Source: Pseudoduganella ginsengisoli
GTDB taxonomy: Bacteria; Pseudomonadota; Gammaproteobacteria; Burkholderiales; Burkholderiaceae_D
Assembly (NCBI RefSeq): GCF_009720865.1
Contig: NZ_WNLA01000020.1
Span: 1-64,000, forward strand
Reading direction: 5' to 3'
DNA: 64,000 nucleotides
Part shown: positions 18,610 to 27,589 of the stretch, piece by piece
Layout of the letters: each line of letters opens with the position of its first letter
Position numbering within the stretch: position 1 is the stretch's first letter
Made by a program: the position numbers and the translations under genes
Notes under the pieces: generated by a model
What the model saw: the letters and a program-made list of their open reading frames with translations, nothing else
Databases searched by the model: none
What the model was told of the DNA's origin: nothing

Positions 18610-19449
18610 CTAGGATTCCGGGGATTCCGGAGAGTCCGGTTTCTTGCCGGGGGCATCCGGCGGTGCAGTCGGGGTATCGGTTGCGCCCGATGCGCGGTAG
18701 GCGCTGGGCGTCACGCCCATGCGTTCGCGGAACGCTGTCGAGAAATTGCCGGCATTATTGAAGCCAATTAACAATGCAATGTCTTGGACGTCAATTTCTG
18801 TTTCTCGCAGTAATTGCACGCCACGGCGGATGCGCTCTTCGCGGATAAACGCAAACACCGTCATGCCCGTCTGTTCGCGGAACAGTTGCGACAGCTTTTC
18901 CCGGTAAGTGCCGACGCTGCGGGCAATTTCGGACAGGCTGGGCAGGGCCGCCAGGTTATCGGCAATCAAGCGCTTGGCGGCGCTGACAATGACGGCGTCC
19001 GGATTGGCCGGCAGCGCGGGCGCAGGCGCCTGTTCCGCCGCTTCTTTTGGCGCGCGCCGCATCAAGTTCAAGTGCACATGGATGCGGGCAGCCAGCTCCC
19101 CCGGCGTAAATGGCTTGGAGACAAAATCGACGCCGCCGATCGACAAGCCCATGATGCGGTCTTCCGCCGCATCGGCGCCGGACAGGAAAATCACAGGAAT
19201 GTCGTGCGTGGCCGGGTTGGCTTTCAACAGGCGGCAGCACGTGTACCCATCCATACTGGGCATGCGCACGTCGAGCAAGATCAGGTCGGGCTGCTGGGAC
19301 AGAGCCAGCTGGTAGCCCTGCAAGCCATTGAACGCGACGGACACGCGGTATGGCATCTCGCTCAGCAAGTCCACCAGCATGCGCTGCTCGAACGCGGAAT
19401 CGTCCACGATCAGGATCTTGCGCACGTTGGCATCGCTGGAAAGGTACAT
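18610..19449 (-). CDS. Response regulator with AraC-type DNA-binding domain
   Basis: A 279-residue two-domain regulator. Residues 10-130 form a receiver with the acidic pair VDD (15-17), phospho-acceptor Asp in LILLDVRMP and Lys in SKPF. Residues 155-260 form an AraC/XylS double helix-turn-helix with GFNNAGNFSTAFRERMGVTPSAYR (quoted in part). A Pro/Asp-rich tail (PDSPESPES) ends the protein. No cognate kinase is adjacent. Three 11-base iterons lie immediately upstream of the start and may be its own binding sites. Confidence 0.88.
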   Translation of the reverse strand: MYLSSDANVRKILIVDDSAFEQRMLVDLLSEMPYRVSVAFNGLQGYQLALSQQPDLILLDVRMPSMDGYTCCRLLKANPATHDIPVIFLSGADAAEDRIMGLSIGGVDFVSKPFTPGELAARIHVHLNLMRRAPKEAAEQAPAPALPANPDAVIVSAAKRLIADNLAALPSLSEIARSVGTYREKLSQLFREQTGMTVFAFIREERIRRGVQLLRETEIDVQDIALLIGFNNAGNFSTAFRERMGVTPSAYRASGATDTPTAPPDAPGKKPDSPESPES

Positions 19450-19463
19450 TTTCTACTGGTGAC

Positions 19464-19496
19464 TTAGTGAAACATTAGTGAAGCATTAGTGAAGCA
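19464..19496. repeat. Three tandem 11-base iterons (TTAGTGAARCA)
   Basis: TTAGTGAAACA, TTAGTGAAGCA and TTAGTGAAGCA run head to tail at 19464-19474, 19475-19485 and 19486-19496, starting 15 bases before the REC-AraC start codon. The 11-base period is one DNA turn, so all copies face the same side of the helix. This is consistent with a cooperative binding array. Confidence 0.65.
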
Positions 19497-19661
19497 TTAA
19501 CACGGTGTTGCGTATTATGCCTTCCTTTGAAAAAATTTTGCCGGTTTCTCCGCTTGCAAAAGGATTGTCACTTCCGACAAAAGCAGCATTTTTTTAGCTG
19601 GCAAATAATGACTCCTAAGTTGGAAAGTGGAAATCCATTGTTCCCTAAGGAGGAAAGTGCA

Positions 19662-20159
19662 ATGAAACATACCGATTTTGGCCGTATGCCATGCCCTATC
19701 GCCCGCAGCCTGGGTAAAGTAGGCGAGTGGTGGAGTATCTTGATCCTGCGCGACGCGTTTTACGGGCTGACTCGTTTCGACGAGTTCGAAAAGAGCTTGA
19801 AGATCGCCCCGAACATGCTGACCCGCCGTCTGGCCGGGCTGGTTGAAGGCGGGCTGATGGAAAAGCGCCAGTACAGTACCCGTCCACCCCGCTATGAATA
19901 TGTGCTGACCAAGGCAGGCCGCGACTTTAAACCTGTCTTGCTGGCATTTATTGCTTGGGGTAATGAACACTTGGCGCCAGAAGGCGCCAGCCTGCTGGTG
20001 GTGAGCCGTGAAACCGGCAAGCCTGCCGACCAGGTGCTGGTCGATGCGCGCACCGGCCTGGCCATCAATGACGAAGACTATATGTTTGCCGCCGGTCCGG
20101 CTGCCAACGAAATGATGAAGATGCGGCTAGAAGACATGGGCCGCCGCGGCGTCCAATAG
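19662..20159 (+). CDS. HxlR-family transcriptional regulator
   Basis: A 165-residue winged-helix regulator. The N-terminal MPCPIARSLGKVGEWWSILILRDA stretch (quoted in part), with Cys at about residue 10, is the HxlR signature, and GLTRFDEFEKSLKIAPNMLTRRL (quoted in part) is the recognition helix region. HxlR proteins often sense aldehydes, quinones or oxidants through the conserved Cys. A very strong ribosome site (TAAGGAGG, 19646-19653) sets the ATG. An upstream CTCCTAAG can pair with most of this site, leaving one mismatch. The target gene is not evident, since the downstream neighbour is convergent. Confidence 0.88.
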   Translation: MKHTDFGRMPCPIARSLGKVGEWWSILILRDAFYGLTRFDEFEKSLKIAPNMLTRRLAGLVEGGLMEKRQYSTRPPRYEYVLTKAGRDFKPVLLAFIAWGNEHLAPEGASLLVVSRETGKPADQVLVDARTGLAINDEDYMFAAGPAANEMMKMRLEDMGRRGVQ

Positions 20160-20160
20160 A

Positions 20161-20399
20161 GGCCGTTGCAAAGGCCGCAGCGTCGTTGCAGCTCCTCGCC
20201 GTGCAACCGCACTGTCTTCGTCGCTGCGCCTAGCTGCGGCCGTTGCAAAGGCCGCAGCGTCGTTGCAGCTCCTCGCCGTGCAATCGCACTGTCTTCGTCG
20301 CTGCGCCTAGCTGCGGCCGTTGCAAAGGCCGCAGCGTCGTTGCAGCTCCTCGCCGTGCAACCGCACTGTCTTCGTCGCTGCAGCCATTGCAACAGCCTG
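20161..20399. repeat. Tandem array of a 77-base repeat, three copies
   Basis: Copies are at 20161-20237, 20238-20314 and 20315 to about 20381. The first two differ at a single base in GTGCAA(C/T)CGC. The third diverges into an end sequence AACAGCCTG. The array starts right after the HxlR stop codon and fills the gap to the convergent anti-sigma gene. The reverse complement is clearly related to a single element at 31909-32009, so this is a dispersed repeat that has been tandemly amplified here. Confidence 0.9.
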
Positions 20400-20403
20400 T
20401 ACG

Positions 20404-21165
20404 TCACAGTTGTTCATAGACTGCCCTGGCCACCCGTGCCAGGGTGTTCTTGTCCAAGACACCGGACACCGCATATCCCCACTGTCCGTCTATCCAGTAA
20501 TACACTCCCACTTGTCCATCTTGCGCATAGCGGAATGCTGTGTCGCGCCGGTCGCCTTTGACGGCCGAGATATATAAGGTCAGCCGCTGTCCGGCCGCGT
20601 CCGCATACATGATTTGTGCGGCGGGTCCCGCGTCGCCCGGCAAAATGCGTCCCCCGACCAGGTCGAACCCGTGCGGCGCGAGGCGGGGCGGCTGCAATGG
20701 CATGCCCATGCGTTTCGACAGCCAGCTCGTCAAATGTTCCGGTTCATCTGCCGCCACTTCGACGGGATGGCGCACTTCCGGCAAATACACGGCATGCGCT
20801 TGCAAGGCGCGGGTTGCCAGCACCGGCCCCGGTGCGCCAGCCATCAACTGCTGTTCCGCCAGGTACGCATGGGCGACCCAGCCCAAGGTGGCGCTCGATA
20901 CCATCAGCGCCATGCTGGTGGCATAGCGCCGCATGGGCCACAGCCAGCGCGACAGGTTGCGCGTGCGCAGCATCGTGCGCGGGATGGTTTCGTCGAGCAC
21001 CGGACCGTACAACGCGCGCAAGGCAATATTTTGCTGCCGGTAAGCGCGCAGCCGTTCACCTTCTTGCGGATGGGTCTTTAAATAAGAGGAAATGTCGGCC
21101 TGGCGTCCCTGATCCAGCTTGCCATCGACCCACGCCTGCAATTCCACTTCCGTGACGGGATTCAT
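20404..21165 (-). CDS. Transmembrane anti-sigma factor
   Basis: A 253-residue membrane protein that would hold the ECF sigma factor inactive at the inner membrane. The cytoplasmic N-terminus (1-70, starting MNPVTEVELQAWVDGKLD) is typical of ChrR/RskA-like anti-sigma domains. A single helix follows at about 80-101. A periplasmic domain ends with an YWIDGQWGYAVSG segment. The usual HxxxCxxC zinc motif is absent, so redox sensing by zinc loss is unlikely. It overlaps the sigma gene by four bases (ATGA). Confidence 0.87.
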   Translation of the reverse strand: MNPVTEVELQAWVDGKLDQGRQADISSYLKTHPQEGERLRAYRQQNIALRALYGPVLDETIPRTMLRTRNLSRWLWPMRRYATSMALMVSSATLGWVAHAYLAEQQLMAGAPGPVLATRALQAHAVYLPEVRHPVEVAADEPEHLTSWLSKRMGMPLQPPRLAPHGFDLVGGRILPGDAGPAAQIMYADAAGQRLTLYISAVKGDRRDTAFRYAQDGQVGVYYWIDGQWGYAVSGVLDKNTLARVARAVYEQL

Positions 21166-21626
21166 TTGACCACCTTCAGCGGCGAAGCGGGCGCCTGGCC
21201 CAGCATGACAAGGCGCAGCCGTTCCCGCGCACGCGACAGGCGCGACAGCACGGTGCCGGGCGGGATTTGCAAGATTTCCGCGACTTCGTCATAGCGCATT
21301 TCTTCCAGCGCGACCAGTAACAGCACTGCGCGCTGTTCCGGCGGCAATTGCTGCAACGCTGCCTGCATGTCGCGCATTTCCAGCCGCTCTTGCGCGGGAG
21401 CGATGGCGGGGCCATGGCGTTGCCGCTCTGTATACAAGCCATGCAAGATACTGAACAGCCACGGCCGCATGTCGCTGCCGCGCCGCCACGTCGACAGCCG
21501 ATGCCAGCCCCGCTCCATGGTGTCTTGCACCAGTTCGTCGGCGGCGGCCTTGTCGCCCACCAGTGCGCGCGCATAGCGGCGCAGGCGGGGGATGCAAGCT
21601 ACCAGGCTGTTGCTGTCATCGGGCAT
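21162..21626 (-). CDS. ECF sigma-70 family RNA polymerase sigma factor
   Basis: A 154-residue ECF sigma factor. Region 2 includes ARALVGDKAAADELVQDTMERGW (quoted in part) and MRPWLFSILHGLY. Region 4 includes LPPEQRAVLLLVALEEMRYDEVAEIL (quoted in part) and PPGTVLSRLSRARERL. The ATG at 21626, preceded by GGAAGGA, is preferred over a longer upstream frame. It directs expression of an envelope-stress-type regulon that is probably autoregulated; the divergent DUF4142 gene is a candidate target. The downstream anti-sigma gene overlaps by four bases. Confidence 0.9.
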   Translation of the reverse strand: MPDDSNSLVACIPRLRRYARALVGDKAAADELVQDTMERGWHRLSTWRRGSDMRPWLFSILHGLYTERQRHGPAIAPAQERLEMRDMQAALQQLPPEQRAVLLLVALEEMRYDEVAEILQIPPGTVLSRLSRARERLRLVMLGQAPASPLKVVK

Positions 21627-21824
21627 GGCGGTTCCTTCCAGAGTCGGGGCGCATCGCATCGATCGTACACACAGTATGCCATTGCTTGTCCGAAAGCTGC
21701 GGCCGGTTCGTATCCTGCACGTGTATCTTATGCGATGGGAGCCGGGTCGTCAGACCGGGCATCCTTTTGACAGAATAAGATAATGGTCCTGAAAGCGGCG
21801 CTTCCATCCACACAGGAGAGCCTT

Positions 21825-22562
21825 ATGAAACAATTGAAGATTGCGGTGGCGATTGCCGCCTTGCTGAGTGCTGCCGGGGTCCAGGCGGAAAACCTGGCCA
21901 AGGCTGACCAGACCATGCTGAAGCAAATGGCGCAAGCCAATATTGCTGAAATCGAGGCAGGCAAGATCGCGCTGCAAAAGTCGCAAAACAGCGAAGTCAA
22001 AGCGTTTGCCCAGCAAATGATCGATGACCATACCAAGGGTTTGCAGGAAGTGCAGGCAGTGGCGCAAAACAAGGGCGTCACGCTGCCGACCGAGCCGGAT
22101 GCACAGCACAAGGCCATGGCGAAAAAGTTGAACCGCTTGTCCGGCGATGCATTTGACCGGGAATATGCAGCCCAGGCCGGCGTCAGCGACCATAAGAAGA
22201 CGCATGCGTATGTGCAAAAAGTGCAAACCGATGCGAAGGATGCCGATGTCAAAGCGCTGGCCGGCAAGCTGGAGCCGACTGTCGCCAAACATTTGAGCCA
22301 CGTTGAAACGCTGAGCGCCAGCCTCGATGGCGTCAGCCCGCGCACGGCTGGCACGCCGCCGCCAGTGGGGGCTGCCGCCGACACCACGGGGACATCGGGT
22401 GCGGCGGGCAATACCGGGGCCGGACATAGCGCCAACCCTGACGCCACGTACTCCGGCAAGACCGTGAACAAGCGCCAGCCGAAAGCCGATAAAACCAGTG
22501 GCAATACGGACCACCCGGACAATCCTGCCAACAAGGATGTGCATCCGCCCGTCAAATATTGA
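21825..22562 (+). CDS. Secreted DUF4142 protein
   Basis: A 245-residue exported protein with a signal peptide at 1-21 (ending GVQAE). A four-helix DUF4142 (ferritin-like fold) domain covers about 22-155, with the family motif SEVKAFAQQMIDDH and a KHLSHVETL helix. The C-terminal 80 residues are low-complexity (Gly, Ala, Pro, Asn) and probably disordered. It is divergent from the ECF sigma gene with 198 bases between starts, so control by that sigma is plausible. The family function is uncharacterised, with links to stress. CAGGAGAG sets the start. Confidence 0.85.
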   Translation: MKQLKIAVAIAALLSAAGVQAENLAKADQTMLKQMAQANIAEIEAGKIALQKSQNSEVKAFAQQMIDDHTKGLQEVQAVAQNKGVTLPTEPDAQHKAMAKKLNRLSGDAFDREYAAQAGVSDHKKTHAYVQKVQTDAKDADVKALAGKLEPTVAKHLSHVETLSASLDGVSPRTAGTPPPVGAAADTTGTSGAAGNTGAGHSANPDATYSGKTVNKRQPKADKTSGNTDHPDNPANKDVHPPVKY

Positions 22563-22634
22563 TGTGACAGGCAGGTGGCGGGTATCGGAAAGTGCTGATG
22601 GCGGGTTGCCGCTGCACCGGTAAAATGGCAACCC

Positions 22635-23579
22635 ATGCTTGCCATTTTTGCCGTCACTTTCCCCTTTTTCGCGCTCGTGCTGTGCGGCTATCTCGCCGTA
22701 CGGCGCGGCATGCTGCCCCTGGTTGCCATTCCAGGGATGAATACGTTTGTCTTGTTTTTTGCGCTGCCGTGCATGCTGTACCGCTTCGGCGCCAATACGC
22801 CGATTGCGCAATTGCTGGACCCGGGCGTGTTCACGGTCTATCTGCTGTGCGCGCTGCTGATGGTGGGCATCACCATGGCAGCCACGCTGAGCCACCGCAT
22901 CGACTGGAATGACGCGGCGTTTGGCGCCCTGGTGGCGGCGTTCCCGAATAATGGTTTCATGGGCGTGCCGCTGTTGCTGGCGCTGATCGGGCCCCGTTCA
23001 TCGGGCCCCGTGATTCTCACCATCGTGATAGACATGGTGATCACGGCATCGCTGTGCATTGCGTTGTCGCGCGTGGGCAGCGGCAGCGGACGGGCGGCGG
23101 TGGCCAATGCGCTGAAAGGCGTGGTCAGCAATCCCATGCCGTGGGCCATAGCCTTGGGCGCGCTGACGTCCGTGTCGGGACTGGCGTTGCCGGCGCCGGT
23201 GGCAAAAACCATCGGCTTGCTGGCCGATGCGGCATCGCCCGTCGCGCTGTTTACCATTGGCGCCGTGCTGGCCCGCTCGCAAATGAGCACTGCGGACGCC
23301 ACGCCGCTGCGTGAATATGTGCCTGTCGCCCTGAAAAAACTCGCACTGCATCCGCTGCTGATGTGGTGTATCGGCCACGGCGCATTGCGCCTGGGTTTGC
23401 CGCTGGATCCCGCCGCGCTGGACGTCATCATCCTGGTGGCTTGCCTGCCCAGCGCCAGCAATGTCGCCATGCTGGCAGAGCGCTTCGGCGCCAATACCGG
23501 GCGGATTGCCCGCATTATCCTGGTCTCGACGGCGCTGTCCTTTTTAACATTTTCCGGCGCCGTCGCAGTGTTGCGCTGA
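22635..23579 (+). CDS. AEC-family (auxin efflux carrier-like) transporter
   Basis: A 314-residue integral membrane permease with ten predicted helices in two five-helix halves, of the AEC family (PF03547). The characteristic FPNNGFMGVPLLLALIG stretch is near residues 100-116, and VACLPSASNVAMLAERFG is in the second half. Bacterial members carry malonate, malate or other organic acids. No metabolic partner is adjacent, so the substrate is unknown. Confidence 0.85.
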   Translation: MLAIFAVTFPFFALVLCGYLAVRRGMLPLVAIPGMNTFVLFFALPCMLYRFGANTPIAQLLDPGVFTVYLLCALLMVGITMAATLSHRIDWNDAAFGALVAAFPNNGFMGVPLLLALIGPRSSGPVILTIVIDMVITASLCIALSRVGSGSGRAAVANALKGVVSNPMPWAIALGALTSVSGLALPAPVAKTIGLLADAASPVALFTIGAVLARSQMSTADATPLREYVPVALKKLALHPLLMWCIGHGALRLGLPLDPAALDVIILVACLPSASNVAMLAERFGANTGRIARIILVSTALSFLTFSGAVAVLR

Positions 23580-23652
23580 ACTTGTGGAATAATGCGACAT
23601 TCCGGATAGTGCACTGCGGCAATATCCGCCTGTGGGAATTAATTAATTGGAA

Positions 23653-26469
23653 ATGTTTGCGCCCGATAATGTGCTGGCGCAATGGGAAGCGCAATTGCCT
23701 GAATCACAAGGCAATGCCCGCCTGTTGCTGCTGGCCGAGCTTGCCTGGCACTGCCGCCAGCGCAACGTCGCGCGCGCGCGCCTGCTGGCGCAAGAGGCGG
23801 CAGAACTCGTTTCCTCGTTGACGGGAGAGGAAGGCAAGCTGGCCGCAGCCTTGCTGGCCGCCCGTTTCACGCTGATTGAAGCGGAAGCCCAATGGCTGGC
23901 CGGCAAGCTGGAAGTGGGCGAGGGCTTGGCGCAGCAAGCGCTGCTGGCGTTCGAGCGCGAAGGCAATGCGCTTGGTTGCGCCGATGCGCACTGGCTGCTG
24001 GCGTGGATTGCCAATGACCGGGGCGATTGCGCGGGCAGCCATAGCGAACTGGCGATCGCATCGGCCGATGCGCGCGCTGCCGGCGACATGATCCGCGCCG
24101 ACATCATCGATGCGGCTGCCGCGATTTTTTGTGTGTTTGAAAACCTGCAGGAAGCCACGATCCGCTGGGGCCAGCGTTTTACGGATGATGACGGCGCCCA
24201 TCCGGCCGTGGCGGGCTGGGTGCGCGATTATGCCGGCATCACCGCGTTCCAGGGGGCCGACTTTGGCCGCGCCGTGGCGCTGCTGATGCTGTCGTTTGAA
24301 GCCGCGATGGCGACGGGCCAGGTGCGCCGCGCAATTACCATCGCCACCAATATCGGCAATGGCTTTACCAGTTTGAATGCGCATGACGCGGCGCTGGAAT
24401 GGATGCAGCGCGCGCTGGAACTGGCCCGCCCGACTGGCTGGCCCATGTGCGTGGGCCTGTGCCTGATGCAAACGTCGGAAACCTTGCGCCATTTGGGGCA
24501 GGGGGCGGCGGCCCGTGAATTGCTGCACGAAGCGCTGCTGGCGCTGGCGCCGCTGGCCGCATCGCGCGCCTATGCGGTGGCGCTGGAATACCAGGGCGAC
24601 CTGGCGCTGGACCTCGGCGATGCGCAACTGGCGCTGGACAGCTTCCAGCAATTGCAGCTGCGCGGCGAACAGCTGGGCCAGAGCGATTTCAAGAGCAGTG
24701 CGCGGCGCGGCCAGGCCCACGCGCTGTCGCAGTTGGACCGGCCGCATGATGCGCTGGCAGTGGCGCTGTCCGCGCTGGACATGGCGCGCGGTACAGGCGA
24801 CGTGGGCAATGAAATTGCCGCGCTGCGCGTGCTGGCGCAAATCCATGCGCGGCATACGCTGCCGGGGCCGCACGATATGGCGGCGCCCAACGCTGTGCTG
24901 CATTACCTGGAAGCGGCCATGCAGCTGGCGGCCACCATCGATGGCTACCCGGTGCCGGCAGCGCTGCTCGATGCGGCTGCGCGTGAATATGCGGCGGCAG
25001 GTGATTACCGCAAAGCGTATGAAGTGTCGCTGCAAGCCAATGCCGTGCGCGACCAGACCCACAGCCAGGAAGCCACCAGCCGCGCCGTCGCCATGCAAGT
25101 GCAATACCGCACGGAGCGGGCGCAAATGGATGGCGAACATCACCGCCAGCTGGCCGCATCGGAAGCGCAGCGCGCGCAAGTGCTGCAGCGGACCAATGCG
25201 ACGCTCGCGCACTTGTCGGCCATCGGCCAGGAAATCACGGCGCACCTGGATGCGGCAGCCGTCTACCGCGTGCTGGACCGCCACGTGCACGGTTTGCTGG
25301 ACGCCACGCACTTTTCGATTTTCCTGCTGCAGCCGGGCGGCGAACAACTGTGCTGCGCTTTCGGCAAGGAAGCGGGACAGGATTTGCCGCCGACGTGCTA
25401 TGCACTGTCGGATCCGCATGCGAATTCCGCCCGCTGCATCCGCGAGCGCCGTGAAATTCTCATCGAACTCGATGAAGATGGCGCCACGCCGAATTTAATT
25501 CCCGGCACGTTGCCGACGTTGAGCCTGCTGTTTGCGCCGCTGTGCGTGGGTGACCGCGTGCTGGGCGCGATGACGGTGCAATCGCTGCGCGCCCGCGCTT
25601 ACGGCGAACGCGAACGGCTCGTGTTTTCCACGTTGTGCGCCTATGGCGCCATTGCACTGGATAACGCCAGCGCCTACCGCGAAGTGGCGGCTACCCGCGC
25701 GCAGCTGATGGACAAGAATATCGAGCTGGAACGGGCGTATCACACCTTGGAAGAAGTCAGCCTGACAGACCAGTTGACGGGCTTGCGCAACCGCCGCTTC
25801 TTCCTGCAGCACGTGGACGCGGATGTGGCGATGGCGTTGCGCCGCCATGAACAGCCGGGCTTGAGTGCCGAGCGCGAAGCCAGTCCGGACAAGGATCTCG
25901 TGTTCTTCATGGTCGACCTGGACCACTTCAAGGAAGTCAACGACCGCTATGGCCATGCGGCCGGCGACGCCGTGCTGGTGCAAATGCAGGAACGCTTGCG
26001 CGAAGTGTTCCGCGAATCGGATTACCTGGTGCGGTGGGGCGGCGAAGAATTCCTCGTGCTGGCGCGGGCCACGGACCGCGAAGAAGCCAAGGTGGTGGCA
26101 GAGCGCGTCCGCCGCGCCGTCGCGCACCGCGACTTCGTGCTGCCGGATGGGACCACGCTGTCGAAGACCTGTTCGATCGGCTTTGCGTGCTTCCCGTTCA
26201 TGCCCTCTCAACCGCGCCTGCTGACGTGGAGCCAGGTGGTGGAGCTGGCCGATATGGGGCTCTATATCGCGAAAAATTCCGGCCGCAATGCGTGGGCTTC
26301 GCTGTATTGCACGGAAACGACGCAGGCCGATGGCTTGTTCCGCCGCATGATGCAGCAGCTGGAACAGACGGTGGCCAGCGGCGAAGTGCGCGTCGTCACC
26401 AACCTCGTGCAGCCGCCGATGCTGCGCGGGGAACGGCGCCGGGTGGGGTTGTCCAGCGACCTGGCGTAA
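23653..26469 (+). CDS. Diguanylate cyclase with TPR-like sensor region and GAF domain
   Basis: A 938-residue cytoplasmic protein. About 1-500 is helical TPR-like sensor, 535-690 is a GAF domain, a short coiled coil follows, and a GGDEF domain spans 715-900. The active site reads GGEEF (about 796), and RESD five residues before it forms the inhibitory I-site, so it should make c-di-GMP with product feedback. A TTG two codons upstream (23647) is an alternative start. The domain order resembles cyclases controlled by soluble partners binding the TPR part. The ligand is unknown. Confidence 0.88.
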   Translation: MFAPDNVLAQWEAQLPESQGNARLLLLAELAWHCRQRNVARARLLAQEAAELVSSLTGEEGKLAAALLAARFTLIEAEAQWLAGKLEVGEGLAQQALLAFEREGNALGCADAHWLLAWIANDRGDCAGSHSELAIASADARAAGDMIRADIIDAAAAIFCVFENLQEATIRWGQRFTDDDGAHPAVAGWVRDYAGITAFQGADFGRAVALLMLSFEAAMATGQVRRAITIATNIGNGFTSLNAHDAALEWMQRALELARPTGWPMCVGLCLMQTSETLRHLGQGAAARELLHEALLALAPLAASRAYAVALEYQGDLALDLGDAQLALDSFQQLQLRGEQLGQSDFKSSARRGQAHALSQLDRPHDALAVALSALDMARGTGDVGNEIAALRVLAQIHARHTLPGPHDMAAPNAVLHYLEAAMQLAATIDGYPVPAALLDAAAREYAAAGDYRKAYEVSLQANAVRDQTHSQEATSRAVAMQVQYRTERAQMDGEHHRQLAASEAQRAQVLQRTNATLAHLSAIGQEITAHLDAAAVYRVLDRHVHGLLDATHFSIFLLQPGGEQLCCAFGKEAGQDLPPTCYALSDPHANSARCIRERREILIELDEDGATPNLIPGTLPTLSLLFAPLCVGDRVLGAMTVQSLRARAYGERERLVFSTLCAYGAIALDNASAYREVAATRAQLMDKNIELERAYHTLEEVSLTDQLTGLRNRRFFLQHVDADVAMALRRHEQPGLSAEREASPDKDLVFFMVDLDHFKEVNDRYGHAAGDAVLVQMQERLREVFRESDYLVRWGGEEFLVLARATDREEAKVVAERVRRAVAHRDFVLPDGTTLSKTCSIGFACFPFMPSQPRLLTWSQVVELADMGLYIAKNSGRNAWASLYCTETTQADGLFRRMMQQLEQTVASGEVRVVTNLVQPPMLRGERRRVGLSSDLA

Positions 26470-26472
26470 CGC

Positions 26473-26937
26473 TTACGTGATCGGCGGCTCCACCACCACC
26501 TCTGCCTTCAGCGAATTCGCGATGTAGCATTTTTCATGCGCCTCATGGTGGATGGTTGCCAGTTCATCTTCATCCGGCCAGTCTGCGCCGGCAAAGACGA
26601 TGTTCGGACGCAAGGTGATGCTGGTCATGGCCATCTTGCCTTCGGCATTCTTTTCCAGCAGGCCCACGGCATGGTCGCTATAGCTTTCCACCACATGGCC
26701 CCGCTTGGCGGCGATCGACAGGAAAAACAGCATGTGGCAGCTCGACGTGGCTGCGATCAGCGCTTCTTCGGGATCGACATTGTCCGCGTTTGACATTGGC
26801 AGCGGCACGGACAACGGCGACGACGAGGCCGGTACGCGCAATCCGCCATCGAAAATCCATTCATGGGCGCGGCTGTAGCGCTGGTCGAGAAAATTTTGGC
26901 CATTGCGCTGCCATTCCAGTTTTGCTTCGAATTCCAT
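26473..26937 (-). CDS. OsmC-family peroxiredoxin-like protein
   Basis: A 154-residue cytoplasmic OsmC/Ohr-fold protein. One conserved Cys is in ATSSCHMLFF and the second in EKCYIANSL, the thiol pair used by family members to reduce organic hydroperoxides. The ATG at 26937 with GGGAG upstream starts with the usual MEFEAKLEW strand, and the longer frame upstream is not needed. It is convergent with the GGDEF gene, three bases away, and divergent from tag. No OhrR-type regulator is nearby. Confidence 0.88.
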   Translation of the reverse strand: MEFEAKLEWQRNGQNFLDQRYSRAHEWIFDGGLRVPASSSPLSVPLPMSNADNVDPEEALIAATSSCHMLFFLSIAAKRGHVVESYSDHAVGLLEKNAEGKMAMTSITLRPNIVFAGADWPDEDELATIHHEAHEKCYIANSLKAEVVVEPPIT

Positions 26938-27010
26938 GCATGCTCTCCCAGGTGAATGTGCGGATATCTTAATGTAGACTGCAGCCTCTTGCCGCACATT
27001 CCAGACCGAC

Positions 27011-27589
27011 ATGACGAAGCCACTCCACCGCTGCAACTGGGCCAATCCCAACAACCCGCGCTATATCGCGTACCACGATGAAGAGTGGGGCGTGCCGTGC
27101 CATGATGAGTTGCGGCTGTTTGAAATGCTGAACCTGGAAGGGGCGCAGGCGGGACTCAGCTGGGAAACCGTGCTCAATAAGCGCGACAGTTACCGCGCAG
27201 CGTTCGACCACTGGGACGCTGAAAAGATAGCCGCCTATGGTCCGGACAAGGTGGCGGAATTGCTGGCCAACCCCGGCATCATCCGCAACAAGCTGAAAGT
27301 CGCGGCAGCCATTGCCAATGCGCAGGCATACCTGCGCTTGCGCGCGGAAGGTTCCAGCCTGGACCAGTATTTGTGGGCGTGGGTCGATGGCAAGCCTATT
27401 GTCAACAACGTCGCGCGCCAGGAAGACCGCATGGCGAAGACTGCGCTGTCCGACAAAATTTCCAAAGACCTCGGCAAGCGGGGTTTCAAGTTTGTAGGGT
27501 CCACCATTATTTACGCGTATATGCAGGGCGTCGGCATGGTCAATGACCACGACGCCACATGCTTCCGCCATGCCGCATGCCAGCAATAA
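27011..27589 (+). CDS. tag: DNA-3-methyladenine glycosylase I
   Basis: A 192-residue base-excision repair enzyme that removes 3-methyladenine from alkylated DNA. The zinc-snap ligands of the family are all present: C8, H22, H180 and C184, matching C4, H17, H175 and C179 of the E. coli enzyme. The core YHDEEWGVP, LEGAQAGLSW and FVGSTIIYAYMQGVGMVNDH motifs are intact. Its last 13 bases overlap the start of mnmC, so the two are translationally coupled. Confidence 0.96.
   Translation: MTKPLHRCNWANPNNPRYIAYHDEEWGVPCHDELRLFEMLNLEGAQAGLSWETVLNKRDSYRAAFDHWDAEKIAAYGPDKVAELLANPGIIRNKLKVAAAIANAQAYLRLRAEGSSLDQYLWAWVDGKPIVNNVARQEDRMAKTALSDKISKDLGKRGFKFVGSTIIYAYMQGVGMVNDHDATCFRHAACQQ

Noticed and set aside
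18793..18800. Half copy of the GbsR operator (ATTTCTGT) in the REC-AraC gene
   Set aside because: Only one arm is present, inside a coding sequence, and no promoter overlaps it.
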